42,669 bases of DNA from CAZKEW01 sp964580435. GTDB taxonomy: Bacteria; Acidobacteriota; Aminicenantia; Aminicenantales; UBA8522. How positions within the stretch are numbered: the first letter of the stretch is position 1; each line of letters starts with the position of its first letter. Below, one piece after another: positions 1-9,225 of this stretch. The position numbers and the translations under genes are program-made. The notes below the pieces were generated by a model. It had not been told where the DNA came from. It saw only the letters and a list, made by a program, of their open reading frames with translations, and did no database searches. The stretch covers positions 1 through 42,669 of the forward strand of contig CAZOKP010000015.1 of NCBI GenBank assembly GCA_964580435.1. Reading direction: 5' to 3'.

Positions 1-2
1 AC

Positions 3-857
3 GGCCTGCTCAAAAGTTATAAATCCTCGGGCAGCTATTTGGGCGTGTCCGTGGTGGCGGAAAAAGGCGAGCAAAAATGCACTGGGGATGAGGCCTGCAT
101 CCGCCGGTTTTACAAGGACCTCAAGCCGGCCGAGGAAATCGCGGATAAGGCGGCCCGGAAAGCTTATGAAATGCTCGACCCAAAGCCAATCAAAACGCAA
201 AAAGCCGCCGTCATCTTTGACCCGGATGTCGCCATTTCTATCCTCGCCGGCATCTTGGGCGCGGTCAACGGCGAACATGTCCTTCAGGGGGCCAGCTTCC
301 TGAGCAACAAGCTCAACCAGACCATCGGCTCGGAGCTCATCACTTTAATCGACGACGGGACACGCGAAAAAGGTCTGGCCAGCGCGCCCTTCGACGGAGA
401 AGGAGTTCCCACGCAGAAAAGGATTATCATCGACAAAGGCGTTCTCAAGAGTTTTATGTACAACACCATAGTGGCAAAAAGAGCCGGCGTGAAGAGCACG
501 GGCAATGCCGAGCGGGGCGGTTTCACCAGCCTTCCGGACATCGGAAACCATAACTTTTACATGGCCGCGGGCGAAGCGAGCCCGGAAGATATTATTAAAG
601 CGACAAAGTTGGGGTTGCTGGTCAAGGAAGTTACGGGGTACGGGATCAATCGGGTCAACGGCAATTTCAGCGGCGGCGCGGAAGGATTCTGGATCGAAGA
701 CGGGAAAATCGCCTTCCCGGTTAAGGGGCTAACCATCGGCGGCACGGCGGCTGAGATACTGAACGGAATCGATATAGTTGGGAACGACCTTGACCTCAAC
801 AGGACTATAACGACTCCGACGTTCCGGATTAAGTTGCTGCAAATCGGCGGCGAATAA
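3..857 (+). CDS. TldE/PmbA-like metalloprotease subunit, C-terminal part (5' end outside window)
   Basis: The frame is open from the first bases of the window, so the gene is cut by the window edge; the TTG at 39 is only an in-frame codon and not a convincing start. The C-terminal two thirds of the TldD/PmbA fold are visible: a Gly/Ser-rich segment followed by RGGFTSLPDIGNHNFYM and, near the end, GFWIEDGKIAFPVKGL, both typical of the TldE/PmbA branch. In this family TldD carries the zinc site and TldE/PmbA is its partner; together they process small peptides in the cytoplasm. A tldD gene would be expected just upstream, outside the window. The HExxxH metal motif of TldD is not visible, which favours TldE, but that region may simply be missing. 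Family assignment is firm; the substrate is unknown. Confidence 0.85.
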   Translation, partial: GLLKSYKSSGSYLGVSVVAEKGEQKCTGDEACIRRFYKDLKPAEEIADKAARKAYEMLDPKPIKTQKAAVIFDPDVAISILAGILGAVNGEHVLQGASFLSNKLNQTIGSELITLIDDGTREKGLASAPFDGEGVPTQKRIIIDKGVLKSFMYNTIVAKRAGVKSTGNAERGGFTSLPDIGNHNFYMAAGEASPEDIIKATKLGLLVKEVTGYGINRVNGNFSGGAEGFWIEDGKIAFPVKGLTIGGTAAEILNGIDIVGNDLDLNRTITTPTFRIKLLQIGGE

Positions 858-904
858 CGGATTCCATAGCTAACTCAAAGCCCAGAATTGTTCACGAGTA
901 AACC

Positions 905-2062
905 ATGACGAAGAGAACTGCCAAGAGAATCGAAAAGGATATGCTCCGGACATGGATCGAGGTGGACAAGAGGGCCCTGGAACATAATTACAGACTTTTT
1001 CGGAAACTTCTCCCCAGTGGCTGCCGGCTGATGGCGGTGGCCAAGTCCAACGCCTACGGTCACGGGCTCTACGATAATGCCCCGGTGATGGAACGGCTGG
1101 GCGTGGACTGGCTGGGAGTCGACTCGATCGTCGAAGCCGTAAGACTGAGGGAGATAGGCGTTCGCAAACCAATCCTGGTCTTTGGCTATACGGTTCCGGC
1201 GCGGTTTGAGGCGGCCGTTAGACACGACATCAGCCTGACTGTTTCGTCGTTCGAATGTTTGCGGGCGCTCGCAAATCTCGGGAATTCCCTGAAGATCAAG
1301 ATTCACATCAAAATCGATACCGGACTGCACCGGCAGGGGTTTTTCCCCGAAGATGTCTCCAGGGTCATCAGAATCCTGAAAAAAAATCTGGCTCATATCG
1401 AAGTTGAGGGGATTTACACGCACTTCGCCCTGGCTAAGGATCCTCAAAACCGCGCTTATACCCTGGGTCAGATCGAGAAGTTTCAAAAGGCGCTCGCCGC
1501 CTTCCAGAAGGCCGGGTTCTCTCCGATCAGGCACGCGTGTGCCACGGCCGGGACTTTTATTTACCCGGAAGCCCATTGGGATATGGTGAGAATCGGGATC
1601 GGACTGATGGGGCTCTGGCCTTCTCTCAAAATGAAAGCGGCGCTGGAGAAGTCATTCTCTTTGAAACCCGCGCTTTCCTGGCGGACCATTATCGCTGAAA
1701 TCAAGTCTTTGCCCAATGGAAGTGGCGTTAGCTATGAGCTGACCGAAACGCTCCGGCGCGATTCACGGGTCGGCATTTGCCCGATCGGCTACTGGCATGG
1801 ATTTCCGAAGAGCTTGTCGAGCGTCGGAGAAGTTTTGGTCCACGGCCGCAGGGCCAAAGTTTTGGGCCTGGTCACGATGGACATGATCGTTTTGGACCTT
1901 ACGGATATCCCAAAAGTGTCGGTCGGCGATGTGGCGACGATCATCGGGCGGGACGATAAAGACGAGGTCAGGGCTTATGAGATGGCCCAAAAAGCAGGAG
2001 TCTCTTATTATGAGCTATTGACCCGGCTGAACCCGCTCATCCAGAAATACTACCTCGATTGA
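905..2062 (+). CDS. alr: Alanine racemase
   Basis: PLP-dependent interconversion of L- and D-alanine for peptidoglycan. The PLP lysine lies in AVAKSNAYGHG (K47 counted from the first ATG), followed by the TIM-barrel repeats typical of the family; the C-terminal domain contains GVSYEL with the catalytic-tyrosine context and a MDMIVLDLTD segment. The usual GYADGxxR stretch is GYWHGFPK here, so two normally conserved residues are changed (D to H, R to K). Length (385 aa) is normal. A second ATG at 941, preceded by AAAAGGA, gives a start closer to the family consensus (MLRTWIEVD) and may be the real one; the upstream ATG has no clear ribosome binding site. It lies 47 bp after the TldE-like gene on the same strand. 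The next gene begins within about 40 bp, so co-transcription is likely. Confidence 0.92.
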   Translation: MTKRTAKRIEKDMLRTWIEVDKRALEHNYRLFRKLLPSGCRLMAVAKSNAYGHGLYDNAPVMERLGVDWLGVDSIVEAVRLREIGVRKPILVFGYTVPARFEAAVRHDISLTVSSFECLRALANLGNSLKIKIHIKIDTGLHRQGFFPEDVSRVIRILKKNLAHIEVEGIYTHFALAKDPQNRAYTLGQIEKFQKALAAFQKAGFSPIRHACATAGTFIYPEAHWDMVRIGIGLMGLWPSLKMKAALEKSFSLKPALSWRTIIAEIKSLPNGSGVSYELTETLRRDSRVGICPIGYWHGFPKSLSSVGEVLVHGRRAKVLGLVTMDMIVLDLTDIPKVSVGDVATIIGRDDKDEVRAYEMAQKAGVSYYELLTRLNPLIQKYYLD

Positions 2063-2097
2063 TGGCTGCACAACATTGGGCAAGGGGAAAAACGGCA

Positions 2098-2664
2098 ATG
2101 AAAACATCAAAAAATTTCGTTCTCGGCCTGGTTTCTTTGGCTGTTTTGCTGGGGATGTGGTCCCCGCAGTTCGATTATTCGAAGGACCATTTCGGGTCAA
2201 AAGCAAGTGGGTTCGACAGCGACGCACTTTCGATCGATTCTGTGGTCACTGCCCTTTATGAATCCCTCACCTTTCCCGAAGGAAAGGCGCCCAACTTGGA
2301 GCGGTTTGCCTCTCTTTTCACGCCCAGCGCCTCGTTCACCCGCGTGAACAAAGATGACACCGTGGACCTCATGAACACGGAAACATTCATCCGGTCTTTC
2401 CGGGAAAGGCTGGACAAAGGCTTGATCAAGAGCTTTCACGAGTCGGAGATCGCCCGGACCAGCCAGGTCTTCGGGCGGATGGCCCATGTTTTTTCGGCCT
2501 ATCGAAAAGGGATCAATGTTGCCGACCCGCAAAAAATGGGCCGCGGAATCAACAGCCTCCAACTGTTTCGTGAGGGCGGCCGCTGGCGGATCTGCGCCAT
2601 TCTCTGGATGGATGAAAAGCCGGGCAGTCCCATTCCTCCGGAGTTCTTGCCTGCTGGCCGATAA
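2098..2664 (+). CDS. Secreted NTF2/SnoaL-like protein
   Basis: The product of 188 aa begins with a lysine-containing N-terminus and a hydrophobic stretch (VLGLVSLAVLLGM) that looks like a signal peptide or anchor. The body has the alternating pattern of small NTF2-like alpha+beta barrels: SLFTPSASFTRV, a helix with ETFIRSFRERL, and the closing strand SLQLFREGGRWRICAILWM. Such folds hold varied enzymes and binding proteins, so no reaction is assigned. The reading frame extends upstream to 2059, overlapping the end of alr, but the ATG at 2098 is preferred because AAGGGGAAA lies just before it and the signal sequence starts there. It probably continues the alr transcription unit. The specific role is unknown. 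Confidence 0.72.
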   Translation: MKTSKNFVLGLVSLAVLLGMWSPQFDYSKDHFGSKASGFDSDALSIDSVVTALYESLTFPEGKAPNLERFASLFTPSASFTRVNKDDTVDLMNTETFIRSFRERLDKGLIKSFHESEIARTSQVFGRMAHVFSAYRKGINVADPQKMGRGINSLQLFREGGRWRICAILWMDEKPGSPIPPEFLPAGR

Positions 2665-2694
2665 TCCTCCTGGCTCACATTTTGTCCCACCCGC

Positions 2695-2722
2695 TTGACA
2701 TCGCCTTTCCATCGGATATATA
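2695..2722 (+). promoter_or_regulatory. Sigma-70-like promoter of the beta-barrel gene
   Basis: TTGACA at 2695-2700 and TATATA at 2717-2722 are separated by 16 bp; an ATATAT alternative gives 17. It lies about 60 bp before the GAGGTGA ribosome binding site of the gene at 2781. Seen directly in sequence; activity is inferred. Confidence 0.6.
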
Positions 2723-2780
2723 TATGGCCCAAAGTATGTCAGCCGAAACCATGTCAGTTCTGGATGAAGTGAGGTGAAAC

Positions 2781-3590
2781 ATGGATAGGGAAATGAGACG
2801 AAAAAGCCAAAAGCATTGCTCCCGGCTTCGGACCCCGGCCCTCCTTCTCTTCTTGCTCCTGCTGGCTGAAGGAATAGCCTTGGCCAATCAGATTCAGGTC
2901 GGGCTGCACGCAGGCCTCAGCATGCCGAACATTAGGGGCGGCACGGGTATTTACAGCCAGGGATTCAGGTCGAGGACGGGACCCTATTTCGGTCTCTTTG
3001 CCGACTTTCAGTTCGAGACGCATTTTTCACTGCGCGCTGAGATCAACTACGCCTCCCAGGGCGGAAAGCGGGATGGGATTCAGCCTATAACTATAAACCT
3101 GCCGGGCCTGATGCTCCCTCCGGGCACGATTCTTTATGCCGATTTCTTTAATGAGGCCATTCTGGACTACATCGAGATCCCCGTGCTTCTCGAGTTGAGC
3201 TGGGGAGAGAAGCCGCATTTTTTTATGAACGCCGGGCCGTATGTCGGCTTCCTGATCAAGGCCAAGACCGTCACCAGCGGAATGTCTTCCATCTACCTTG
3301 ATCCGGGGGGCGGATTTCCGCTGTTGCTTCCCCCTGCCTACCAGCCTCTTCCGCCCGTATCTTTCGATGCGACCACCGATGTCAAGAAAGACATCAATGA
3401 TATAAACGCCGGGGTCGCCGGAGGAGCAGGCGTGTCTATTCGCTTGGGCCCGGGGGACATCGTCGCCGCCTTCCACTTTTCCTGGGGTATGACGAACATC
3501 CAAAAGAATGCCGCAGTTTACGGCGAAGACCAAACCGGTGCGATCGTTTTTACTCTCGGCTATGCCTTGGCATTGAAGCGGGGCAAATAA
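2781..3590 (+). CDS. Outer-membrane beta-barrel protein (porin-family/PorT-like)
   Basis: The 269-aa product has an N-terminal signal peptide (hydrophobic LLLFLLLLAEGIALA, cleavage probably after ALA) followed by alternating amphipathic beta strands and Gly-rich turns: VGLHAGLSMPNIRGG, GLFADFQFETHFSLRAEINY, VLLELSWGEKPHFFMNAGPYVGF and a C-terminal strand IVFTLGYALALK. This is the pattern of eight-to-ten-stranded barrels annotated as outer membrane beta-barrel domain. A clear GAGGTGA lies 5 bp before ATG. The gene follows its own promoter and is followed 45 bp later by another surface-type gene on the same strand. Location in the outer membrane is inferred from the signal and strand pattern; what it binds or transports cannot be told. 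Confidence 0.75.
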   Translation: MDREMRRKSQKHCSRLRTPALLLFLLLLAEGIALANQIQVGLHAGLSMPNIRGGTGIYSQGFRSRTGPYFGLFADFQFETHFSLRAEINYASQGGKRDGIQPITINLPGLMLPPGTILYADFFNEAILDYIEIPVLLELSWGEKPHFFMNAGPYVGFLIKAKTVTSGMSSIYLDPGGGFPLLLPPAYQPLPPVSFDATTDVKKDINDINAGVAGGAGVSIRLGPGDIVAAFHFSWGMTNIQKNAAVYGEDQTGAIVFTLGYALALKRGK

Positions 3591-3635
3591 GCCTTCCCTC
3601 AAAGATATCTTCGGGCGGGCGGCCCACCGGCAGGC

Positions 3636-5246
3636 ATGAAAAAAGTATCTGTGCTGCTCGTCGCGGGCTTGTTGTGGGCCATCCCGGCGTTGGTTTGCGG
3701 CTCTCCATATCAAACCAATGACCAGCCGAGCGCAGCCGCGGCTAAAAAGAAGAATACCCCAGCACAGCAGATTTCCCATCGCCCCAAGACCGGCCGGGCC
3801 TACCTGGAAGGTAGTCCTCTCCTCGCCGGGTCCACGATCGAGTACTGGATTGCCTATAGCAAATTCAAGGAAGACTGGCAGTTTAGGTTTTCCTGGAAAG
3901 ACCAACGCCGGCGTTTCTTTACAGCGGAGTCTCCCAAAATGGACTCCAATAGTTTTTGGGTTAACTGGTCGCACGCGCTGTCCGGCGCCTATTATTATAA
4001 TTTCGGCCGCACTAACGGCATGAATAGCCGTGCGTCATTCCTTTACGGCCTGAGCATGTCCGTCTTGTGGGAATGTGTTTCCGAGTGGCGCGAAATAATC
4101 TCCATCAATGATGTGATCTTCAACAGCTTCGGCGGCGTTGCCATCGGTGAGCCCCTGTTTCAGGCCAGTTCCTATTTCAGCCACCGAAAAGGATTCCTCA
4201 ACGGTGTGGCCGGTATTTTCTTCGACCCTTTTCTTCCTGTTAATAACTGGCTCGATCGCAAAAGCGGCCGGGCCGTGAACAGCGGGCCGGACGCAGCCTG
4301 GCACCGTTTTTGCTTGTTTGTGGGGTCAAAGAACGGTTCGGTCTCACCGCCCGGAACCAGTTACCACCACTTCAGCTTGGGCCTGGAAACCGAAACAAAT
4401 TCAGTTCCAGGATACGGCGAACCCATGGCCTTCCGTCGCCACTTTTCGGATACAATCTCCAGCCGCATGTCCTTGAACTTCAACTTCAGCTCGGCCGGTT
4501 TGGAGGAATACAACATCACCACCGAGGCCGTACTCTTCGGCCACACGTGGCAGAATGTGGATAAGAGTGAAGATGGGTCTCCTCGTGGCAGCAGTGGATC
4601 TCTGGGAGCGGGCAGCGCTTTTGACTTTTTTAAAAAGCGGGCGACGGCTTGGTACGACAGCAGCGCCGAGATTCCTGGCGGCGGCCCATCGCTTTCTGAC
4701 GCTCGGTTTTGGCGGCCGATCCCCACCGAATTCTCCGACAAAATGGCGGTCGTGAGCCTCCTGGGGCCGGTTCTCCAAATCAGCTGGTTCGGTCCGAGAC
4801 TCCATGTGCGCTGGAAGGCCGAAGCCTTTGGCGATTTTGCCTTCATCAACGCCCTGGCTTACAACCGCTATACTCAAAACCATGCCAATACCGGAGTGAA
4901 AACGACTCTGCTCAACTGGGGATACTATTGCGCCTGGGGAATTACGCTGGCCTCGGACGTGGCCGCCGATTGGCGCCAATGGCAGATGAAGGGAAGTATC
5001 CGCTATCAGGGGGATGATTCAATCCAGGGCCAGGACCGCTATCAGTTCCTGGGAGTCGTAACCGACGATTTCCGGATTCATGATAGTCGTCCGGTTTGGT
5101 ATCTCACCCTAGGTTACCGGTTCTCCAAGTCTCCCATCGCCTTAGCACTCACGGCTGAAAGTGTCGATAGGCAGGGACGTATTCTTGACGTCCATGAACG
5201 CTACCGGGAAACGAGGTTCTACTCCCGGCTGCTTCTTCTCTTCTGA
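3636..5246 (+). CDS. DUF3943-type outer-membrane-associated protein
   Basis: The 536-aa product has a signal peptide (residues 1 to about 22, LLVAGLLWAIPALVCG). Between roughly residues 105 and 185 it carries the pattern that marks DUF3943: NSFWVNWSHALSGAYYYNFGR, SVLWECVSEWREI, INDVIFNSFGGVAIGEPLF. The remainder is rich in aromatic beta strands and ends in a strand closing with LLLLF, as in outer-membrane barrels. No function is established for this family. The start has only a weak ribosome binding site (GGCAGG). It sits 45 bp after the preceding barrel gene and probably shares its transcript. Its 3' end is 17 bp from the end of the convergent creatininase-family gene, leaving no room for a separate terminator. 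Confidence 0.68.
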   Translation: MKKVSVLLVAGLLWAIPALVCGSPYQTNDQPSAAAAKKKNTPAQQISHRPKTGRAYLEGSPLLAGSTIEYWIAYSKFKEDWQFRFSWKDQRRRFFTAESPKMDSNSFWVNWSHALSGAYYYNFGRTNGMNSRASFLYGLSMSVLWECVSEWREIISINDVIFNSFGGVAIGEPLFQASSYFSHRKGFLNGVAGIFFDPFLPVNNWLDRKSGRAVNSGPDAAWHRFCLFVGSKNGSVSPPGTSYHHFSLGLETETNSVPGYGEPMAFRRHFSDTISSRMSLNFNFSSAGLEEYNITTEAVLFGHTWQNVDKSEDGSPRGSSGSLGAGSAFDFFKKRATAWYDSSAEIPGGGPSLSDARFWRPIPTEFSDKMAVVSLLGPVLQISWFGPRLHVRWKAEAFGDFAFINALAYNRYTQNHANTGVKTTLLNWGYYCAWGITLASDVAADWRQWQMKGSIRYQGDDSIQGQDRYQFLGVVTDDFRIHDSRPVWYLTLGYRFSKSPIALALTAESVDRQGRILDVHERYRETRFYSRLLLLF

Positions 5247-5263
5247 AAGAGCGCCTGGCTCAG

Positions 5264-6175
5264 TCACTTCACCGGTCTAACGGGCTTCTCCGCGGAGTCA
5301 AAGAACTGTTTTTGCAGCTCGAGTACCCTCTTGTCTTGTTTGACCTCCCGGATCATCACGGCCAGCTCATCGACATCCTTTTTCAACAGCAGCCGCCCGA
5401 GCTCCGCCGTGGCAACGCTTCCGTCGCCGGCATAGTGGTTCGGAAACCGCGCATACCACCAGATCCCGGTATAAACATGAGGCAGATGCGCCAGTCGTTG
5501 CTGGTCCTCGCCGCTTTCTGTTTTAGCCTGATCGAGGTGGACGAGGGACGGGTTGATCGCCAGCATGACCGAGGTCTCGCGCTCTCCCCCATGCATATCG
5601 AGCTTGGTTCGGATCAGTTTCTTCACCTCGGGGTCCTCCTCGATATTCACGGTCGAAGTGAAGAGATAGACGGCATAATCCCTCCGCAACGCCAGCTGCG
5701 TCTGGCAGAAATACTCCAGGAAAGCGTTGTTGCCACCGTGCCCGTTGTAAAGGATGATCTTTTTGATGCCGTTGCGCGCGAGCTCGGCGCAGGTCTCAGC
5801 AAGGACGTCGTAGACTAGCCGTTCGCCATAGGCCAGAGTGCCGGGCTGGGGGCGGGCCTCGAAAATCTGGCCAAAGTAGTAGGCGGGAAAGACGATGGAG
5901 TATTCTTTTTCGGCGGCTTGCCGCGCCGTTTCCCGGCAGGAGATGAGGTCCGTGCCCAGGGGAAGATGGGCGCCGTGTTTTTCGATAATCCCAAGCGGGA
6001 TGATGCACGTGCCGCCCGATTTCTCCACGGCCAAGGAAAACTGGGGCGCTGTCAGTTCCTCATAATGCACCGAAAGGCCGCTTGCCTGTTCTCCGCCAGA
6101 CAATGCGGCCGGGAAAAGACAAGCGCCGACAATCAAACCTGCTGCGAACCAAGAAAATGCCACTTCTTTTGCCAT
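5264..6175 (-). CDS. Creatininase-family amidohydrolase, exported
   Basis: About 303 aa. The family signature is clear: IIPLGIIEKHGAHLPLGTD (about residues 58-76, metal-binding Glu, His and Asp) and YNGHGGNN further on. Family members hydrolyse cyclic or linear amides (creatinine, formamidopyrimidines) or process peptide cofactors such as mycofactocin, using two metal ions. Unlike most members it has an N-terminal signal peptide (FAAGLIVGACLFPAALSGG), so it should act in the periplasm. The reading frame extends to 6214, but the ATG at 6175 has GGAGG seven bases upstream and starts the signal peptide, so it is preferred. It lies downstream of, and on the same strand as, the TonB receptor gene (51 bp apart), suggesting co-expression. 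The substrate is unknown. Confidence 0.85.
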   Translation of the reverse strand: MAKEVAFSWFAAGLIVGACLFPAALSGGEQASGLSVHYEELTAPQFSLAVEKSGGTCIIPLGIIEKHGAHLPLGTDLISCRETARQAAEKEYSIVFPAYYFGQIFEARPQPGTLAYGERLVYDVLAETCAELARNGIKKIILYNGHGGNNAFLEYFCQTQLALRRDYAVYLFTSTVNIEEDPEVKKLIRTKLDMHGGERETSVMLAINPSLVHLDQAKTESGEDQQRLAHLPHVYTGIWWYARFPNHYAGDGSVATAELGRLLLKKDVDELAVMIREVKQDKRVLELQKQFFDSAEKPVRPVK

Positions 6176-6225
6176 CTTCTTACCTCCGTCCAAATGTTCG
6201 GAAAGAACAACCATATCAATTAAAC

Positions 6226-9015
6226 TTAAAATACGACTTGGACGGCCAACTGGAGCCTGCGTGGAGGGACTATGGTGGCCGGCTTCATAAATCCTTCGGC
6301 GGTGCCGATCGTTGTCAGGGCTTCGGTCATCGTATGGCTGTTAAAAACATTGAAGACATCGGCCAGAATGTTAACACCAAAACTCCCTTTTAAGCGAAAG
6401 CGCTTTTCCACCCTAAGGTCCAGGTTGTACCAGGGGTCAAGCCTCCATTCTGATCCCCTGGGCTCGCCCAAGATTGCAAAGGCTCCCTGGGGAAATTCCA
6501 CCTCGTCCGTCGAGACCACAGGAATCGTCCTGGCAATCGGTTTTCCGGTTTCAGCCCAATAACTTAGGCTGAAAATGAAATCGTAAGGGAACATGTAAGT
6601 CCCCTGTATTTTGAACATATACGTCCTGTCGCTTTGCAGCAAGCCCGTCCAGCCGGTATTGTTGATGAGGTCATTGGGGTTTTCGATGCCGCCGTAGCTT
6701 TCTTGAATCAGTTGGGTGAGACCCGAGGCACCATATTGTCTGAGATTCGCGACGCCATAGGCTTTAGAAACGACAAAAGAGGAGCTGAGCTGCCAGTTAT
6801 TGGACATCCTCTTCTGCGCGGTGATGATGAAAGCACTATATTTTTGCTGATATTGGGGAAGATTCCTCAGCGTCAGGACATTTTCTCCAGGGTCATTCGT
6901 TTGCTTCCAGACCTGAATCGTCTTGCCAGAGTATTCATCAAGATAATCGACCTGCTCAAATTGTCCAGTGGTATTCCACCATGTATAGAAATTTTTGATG
7001 TACTTATAAAGATAGGTCACCTCAAGAGAAAGGTTCGTCAAAAGTTCGCGAGTCAGACCGATGGAGAATTGCTGACAAAGGTTGTTCTTGAGATTATTGG
7101 CCACGGTTCTCCCCAAAGTCGGGTCCCAGGTCCACATGGGAATATCATACGCATTCGTGTCCCAATTCCACTGAAAAGCATAAACGGGCGGAGCGCTTGG
7201 TGAAAGCACAGAAAATGTTTCCAGGGTCAGGCCATCATAGTACCATCCGTAATTGACCCGGAAAATGGTCTTGTGATCGGCCGTTAGCTGATAAACAAGA
7301 CCTATTCTGGGAGACAAGGTGTTCCAATTGATCACATTTTTTCGTCCGGGAATTGTTTTTCCTGTGGGATTTTGTTGAGCGTCGATCTCTTCAACACTCC
7401 AGATATCGCCGTCCTGATGGTCAAAGCGCACTCCCAAGTTGAGGGTTAGACGGTCGGTGATCGACCAGGCATCATCCACGAACACTCCCAGCTTGTTGAC
7501 CGTCGATCCATACTTATAAGGGCCCTGGAAATAGGCAGCATACGGATAACCGGCGTAATCATAATAGGCCACTCCGCCGGAGTAAGAATAAGTGCCGCCG
7601 TAACCTCCCTTGGTATACTGGACGCCGACTTTAAACTCATGATTTCCTTTAATAAAATCATCGGCATACTGAGAAAGAGAGGCGTTGGCCTGGAATTTGG
7701 TGCCATGTCCTATATACCAGCCATAGATGCCATTGGAGTTTATCCCTGTTGCTCCATCATAATGATTCGGTTCGTCCAGGTTTCCGTCCATCGGAACCCA
7801 TTCGTCATGGGCATACCAGCCGCCGATTTTCACATCAAGGATCGTGTTGCGTCCCAAAATCGAGGTCAGCATCAGATTGGGCACATAGTACCACCCGGGT
7901 TCTTTTGCGCAGGCGTCATAAGGTTGATAAGGAGTAATCACGTCCGGCAGGTCGGACTTCTCATATTGAAAGGAGGCGACGAGCCGATGGTTCTTGCTGA
8001 GCTGGAACGTCGTTTTCAAGAAACCTCTATCGTAAGCCGATTTCGTGGGCTGTTCCGGGTCCGTTCCGACTTGGGAGTAAGAATATTTTTTAATCTGGCC
8101 ATTGAGGTAGAACCAGATTTTGTCCTTTAAGATTGGGCCTGAGAATTCTAGGCTCAAGTCGGACGACTGGTCGACATGGAACGGATATTGGGCGAGGTCA
8201 GGGGGGAAAGCAACTCCCTCGACGTTACTGGAGACAAAGTTCGGAGGGATGGCATAACCAAAGGCCCCTCCGTGGAACTGGTTGCCGCCTGATTTTGTGA
8301 CGACATTGACTACCGCTCCCTGGTAATCCCCGTATTCTGCCGGAGCACCGACGCCGAGCACTTCACTTTCTTGATAGATGTCGGGGTTGTTCCAGACCCA
8401 AGTGGTGCCGTTATAATCGAAAGACGTATCAACCCCGTCAACCAGGTAATTGTCCGAAGCTATTCCGGAACCATACGAGGAATGCCATTCTTCCCCCTGT
8501 GTTTCCTGCGCCGAAACGCCCGGCGCCCAGTTCAGAATGTCGATATAAGTGAAGCGGGCCTTGGGCAAATTCGAGAGAAGGTTCTGGTCGTAGTTCATGC
8601 TCGTGCCGGAGTTCGTGACGTCGACAACCGGAGCTTGCCCTGTAACGGTCACGGATTCCTCTATGGCTGCGGACTTCAAAATGATATCCAGCGTTGTCGT
8701 TTTGCCGACAGAGATGGCGATATTGGGTCGTATTTGCTGCTGGAAATTCGGCAATGAGAAAGTGGCCTTATATGTCCCGGGCGGAAGCGCGCCGAAGATG
8801 AAAGTCCCGCTTTCATTCGTGACTATAGACTTTTTCCCGCCGATAAGAGTCGGGCTTTCTATTTCTACGGTCACTCCCGGCAAGACCTCCCCGGTGTCGT
8901 CTTTGACCTCTCCCCTGAGCGTCCCGGTCAACCGTTGAGAATAGGTCAAAGAAACGGAGAAACAAAACAGAATCACAAAAGCTAAAGCGGCCGCAAGAAA
9001 AGAGTTTTTTTTCAT
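6226..9015 (-). CDS. TonB-dependent receptor with carboxypeptidase-regulatory-like N-terminal domain
   Basis: 929 aa. A signal peptide (residues 1-26, ending LTYSQ) is followed by a carboxypeptidase-regulatory-like beta sandwich (about 30-115: GEVKDDTGEVLPGVTVEIES, then GTFIFGALPPGTYKATF), a plug domain (about 125-245: VDVTNSGTSMNYDQ, NYLVDGVDTSF, GAVVNVVTKSGGNQFHGG) and a long 22-strand-type barrel ending LQLAVQVVF with the terminal phenylalanine of outer-membrane proteins. It resembles the Oar/OmpA-like receptor group abundant in Acidobacteriota. GGGAGGAG lies just before ATG. It probably imports an oligomeric nutrient with TonB energy. The creatininase-family gene downstream may act on the imported material, but that is inference. 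Confidence 0.93.
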   Translation of the reverse strand: MKKNSFLAAALAFVILFCFSVSLTYSQRLTGTLRGEVKDDTGEVLPGVTVEIESPTLIGGKKSIVTNESGTFIFGALPPGTYKATFSLPNFQQQIRPNIAISVGKTTTLDIILKSAAIEESVTVTGQAPVVDVTNSGTSMNYDQNLLSNLPKARFTYIDILNWAPGVSAQETQGEEWHSSYGSGIASDNYLVDGVDTSFDYNGTTWVWNNPDIYQESEVLGVGAPAEYGDYQGAVVNVVTKSGGNQFHGGAFGYAIPPNFVSSNVEGVAFPPDLAQYPFHVDQSSDLSLEFSGPILKDKIWFYLNGQIKKYSYSQVGTDPEQPTKSAYDRGFLKTTFQLSKNHRLVASFQYEKSDLPDVITPYQPYDACAKEPGWYYVPNLMLTSILGRNTILDVKIGGWYAHDEWVPMDGNLDEPNHYDGATGINSNGIYGWYIGHGTKFQANASLSQYADDFIKGNHEFKVGVQYTKGGYGGTYSYSGGVAYYDYAGYPYAAYFQGPYKYGSTVNKLGVFVDDAWSITDRLTLNLGVRFDHQDGDIWSVEEIDAQQNPTGKTIPGRKNVINWNTLSPRIGLVYQLTADHKTIFRVNYGWYYDGLTLETFSVLSPSAPPVYAFQWNWDTNAYDIPMWTWDPTLGRTVANNLKNNLCQQFSIGLTRELLTNLSLEVTYLYKYIKNFYTWWNTTGQFEQVDYLDEYSGKTIQVWKQTNDPGENVLTLRNLPQYQQKYSAFIITAQKRMSNNWQLSSSFVVSKAYGVANLRQYGASGLTQLIQESYGGIENPNDLINNTGWTGLLQSDRTYMFKIQGTYMFPYDFIFSLSYWAETGKPIARTIPVVSTDEVEFPQGAFAILGEPRGSEWRLDPWYNLDLRVEKRFRLKGSFGVNILADVFNVFNSHTMTEALTTIGTAEGFMKPATIVPPRRLQLAVQVVF

Positions 9016-9155
9016 ATACTCTCCTCCCTAAAATTTTCCCCCATTATCAAAACCCAATATTTTTTGCGTTGAGGAGTGTCAGAAATCGCTTTCCTCCCGT
9101 CTTCCGGATTACTCACGATCCTGTGTGACGTGTATCCCTTGATCTACCATCACAA

Positions 9156-9184
9156 ATCTATCATGCGAAAAATGACGAAGTCAA
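9156..9184 (-). promoter_or_regulatory. Putative promoter of the TonB receptor gene
   Basis: Read on the minus strand: TTGACT (9184-9179), then a 16-17 bp spacer containing TTTTTCGC, then a weak -10 (GATAGA or ATAGAT). The first 8 bases and the TTTTCGC stretch match the stronger promoters at 17730-17758 and 20297-20325. The -10 is poor, so confidence is limited. Confidence 0.4.
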
Positions 9185-9225
9185 TATCAAAGAAAAAAGG
9201 GAGATTCTAGGCGGCTATAACAGGT

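Noticed and set aside
3027..3974. Long minus-strand frame opposite the two outer-membrane genes
   Set aside because: Shadow of G/C-rich coding sequence: no domain, no ribosome binding site, and it spans two well-supported plus-strand genes.
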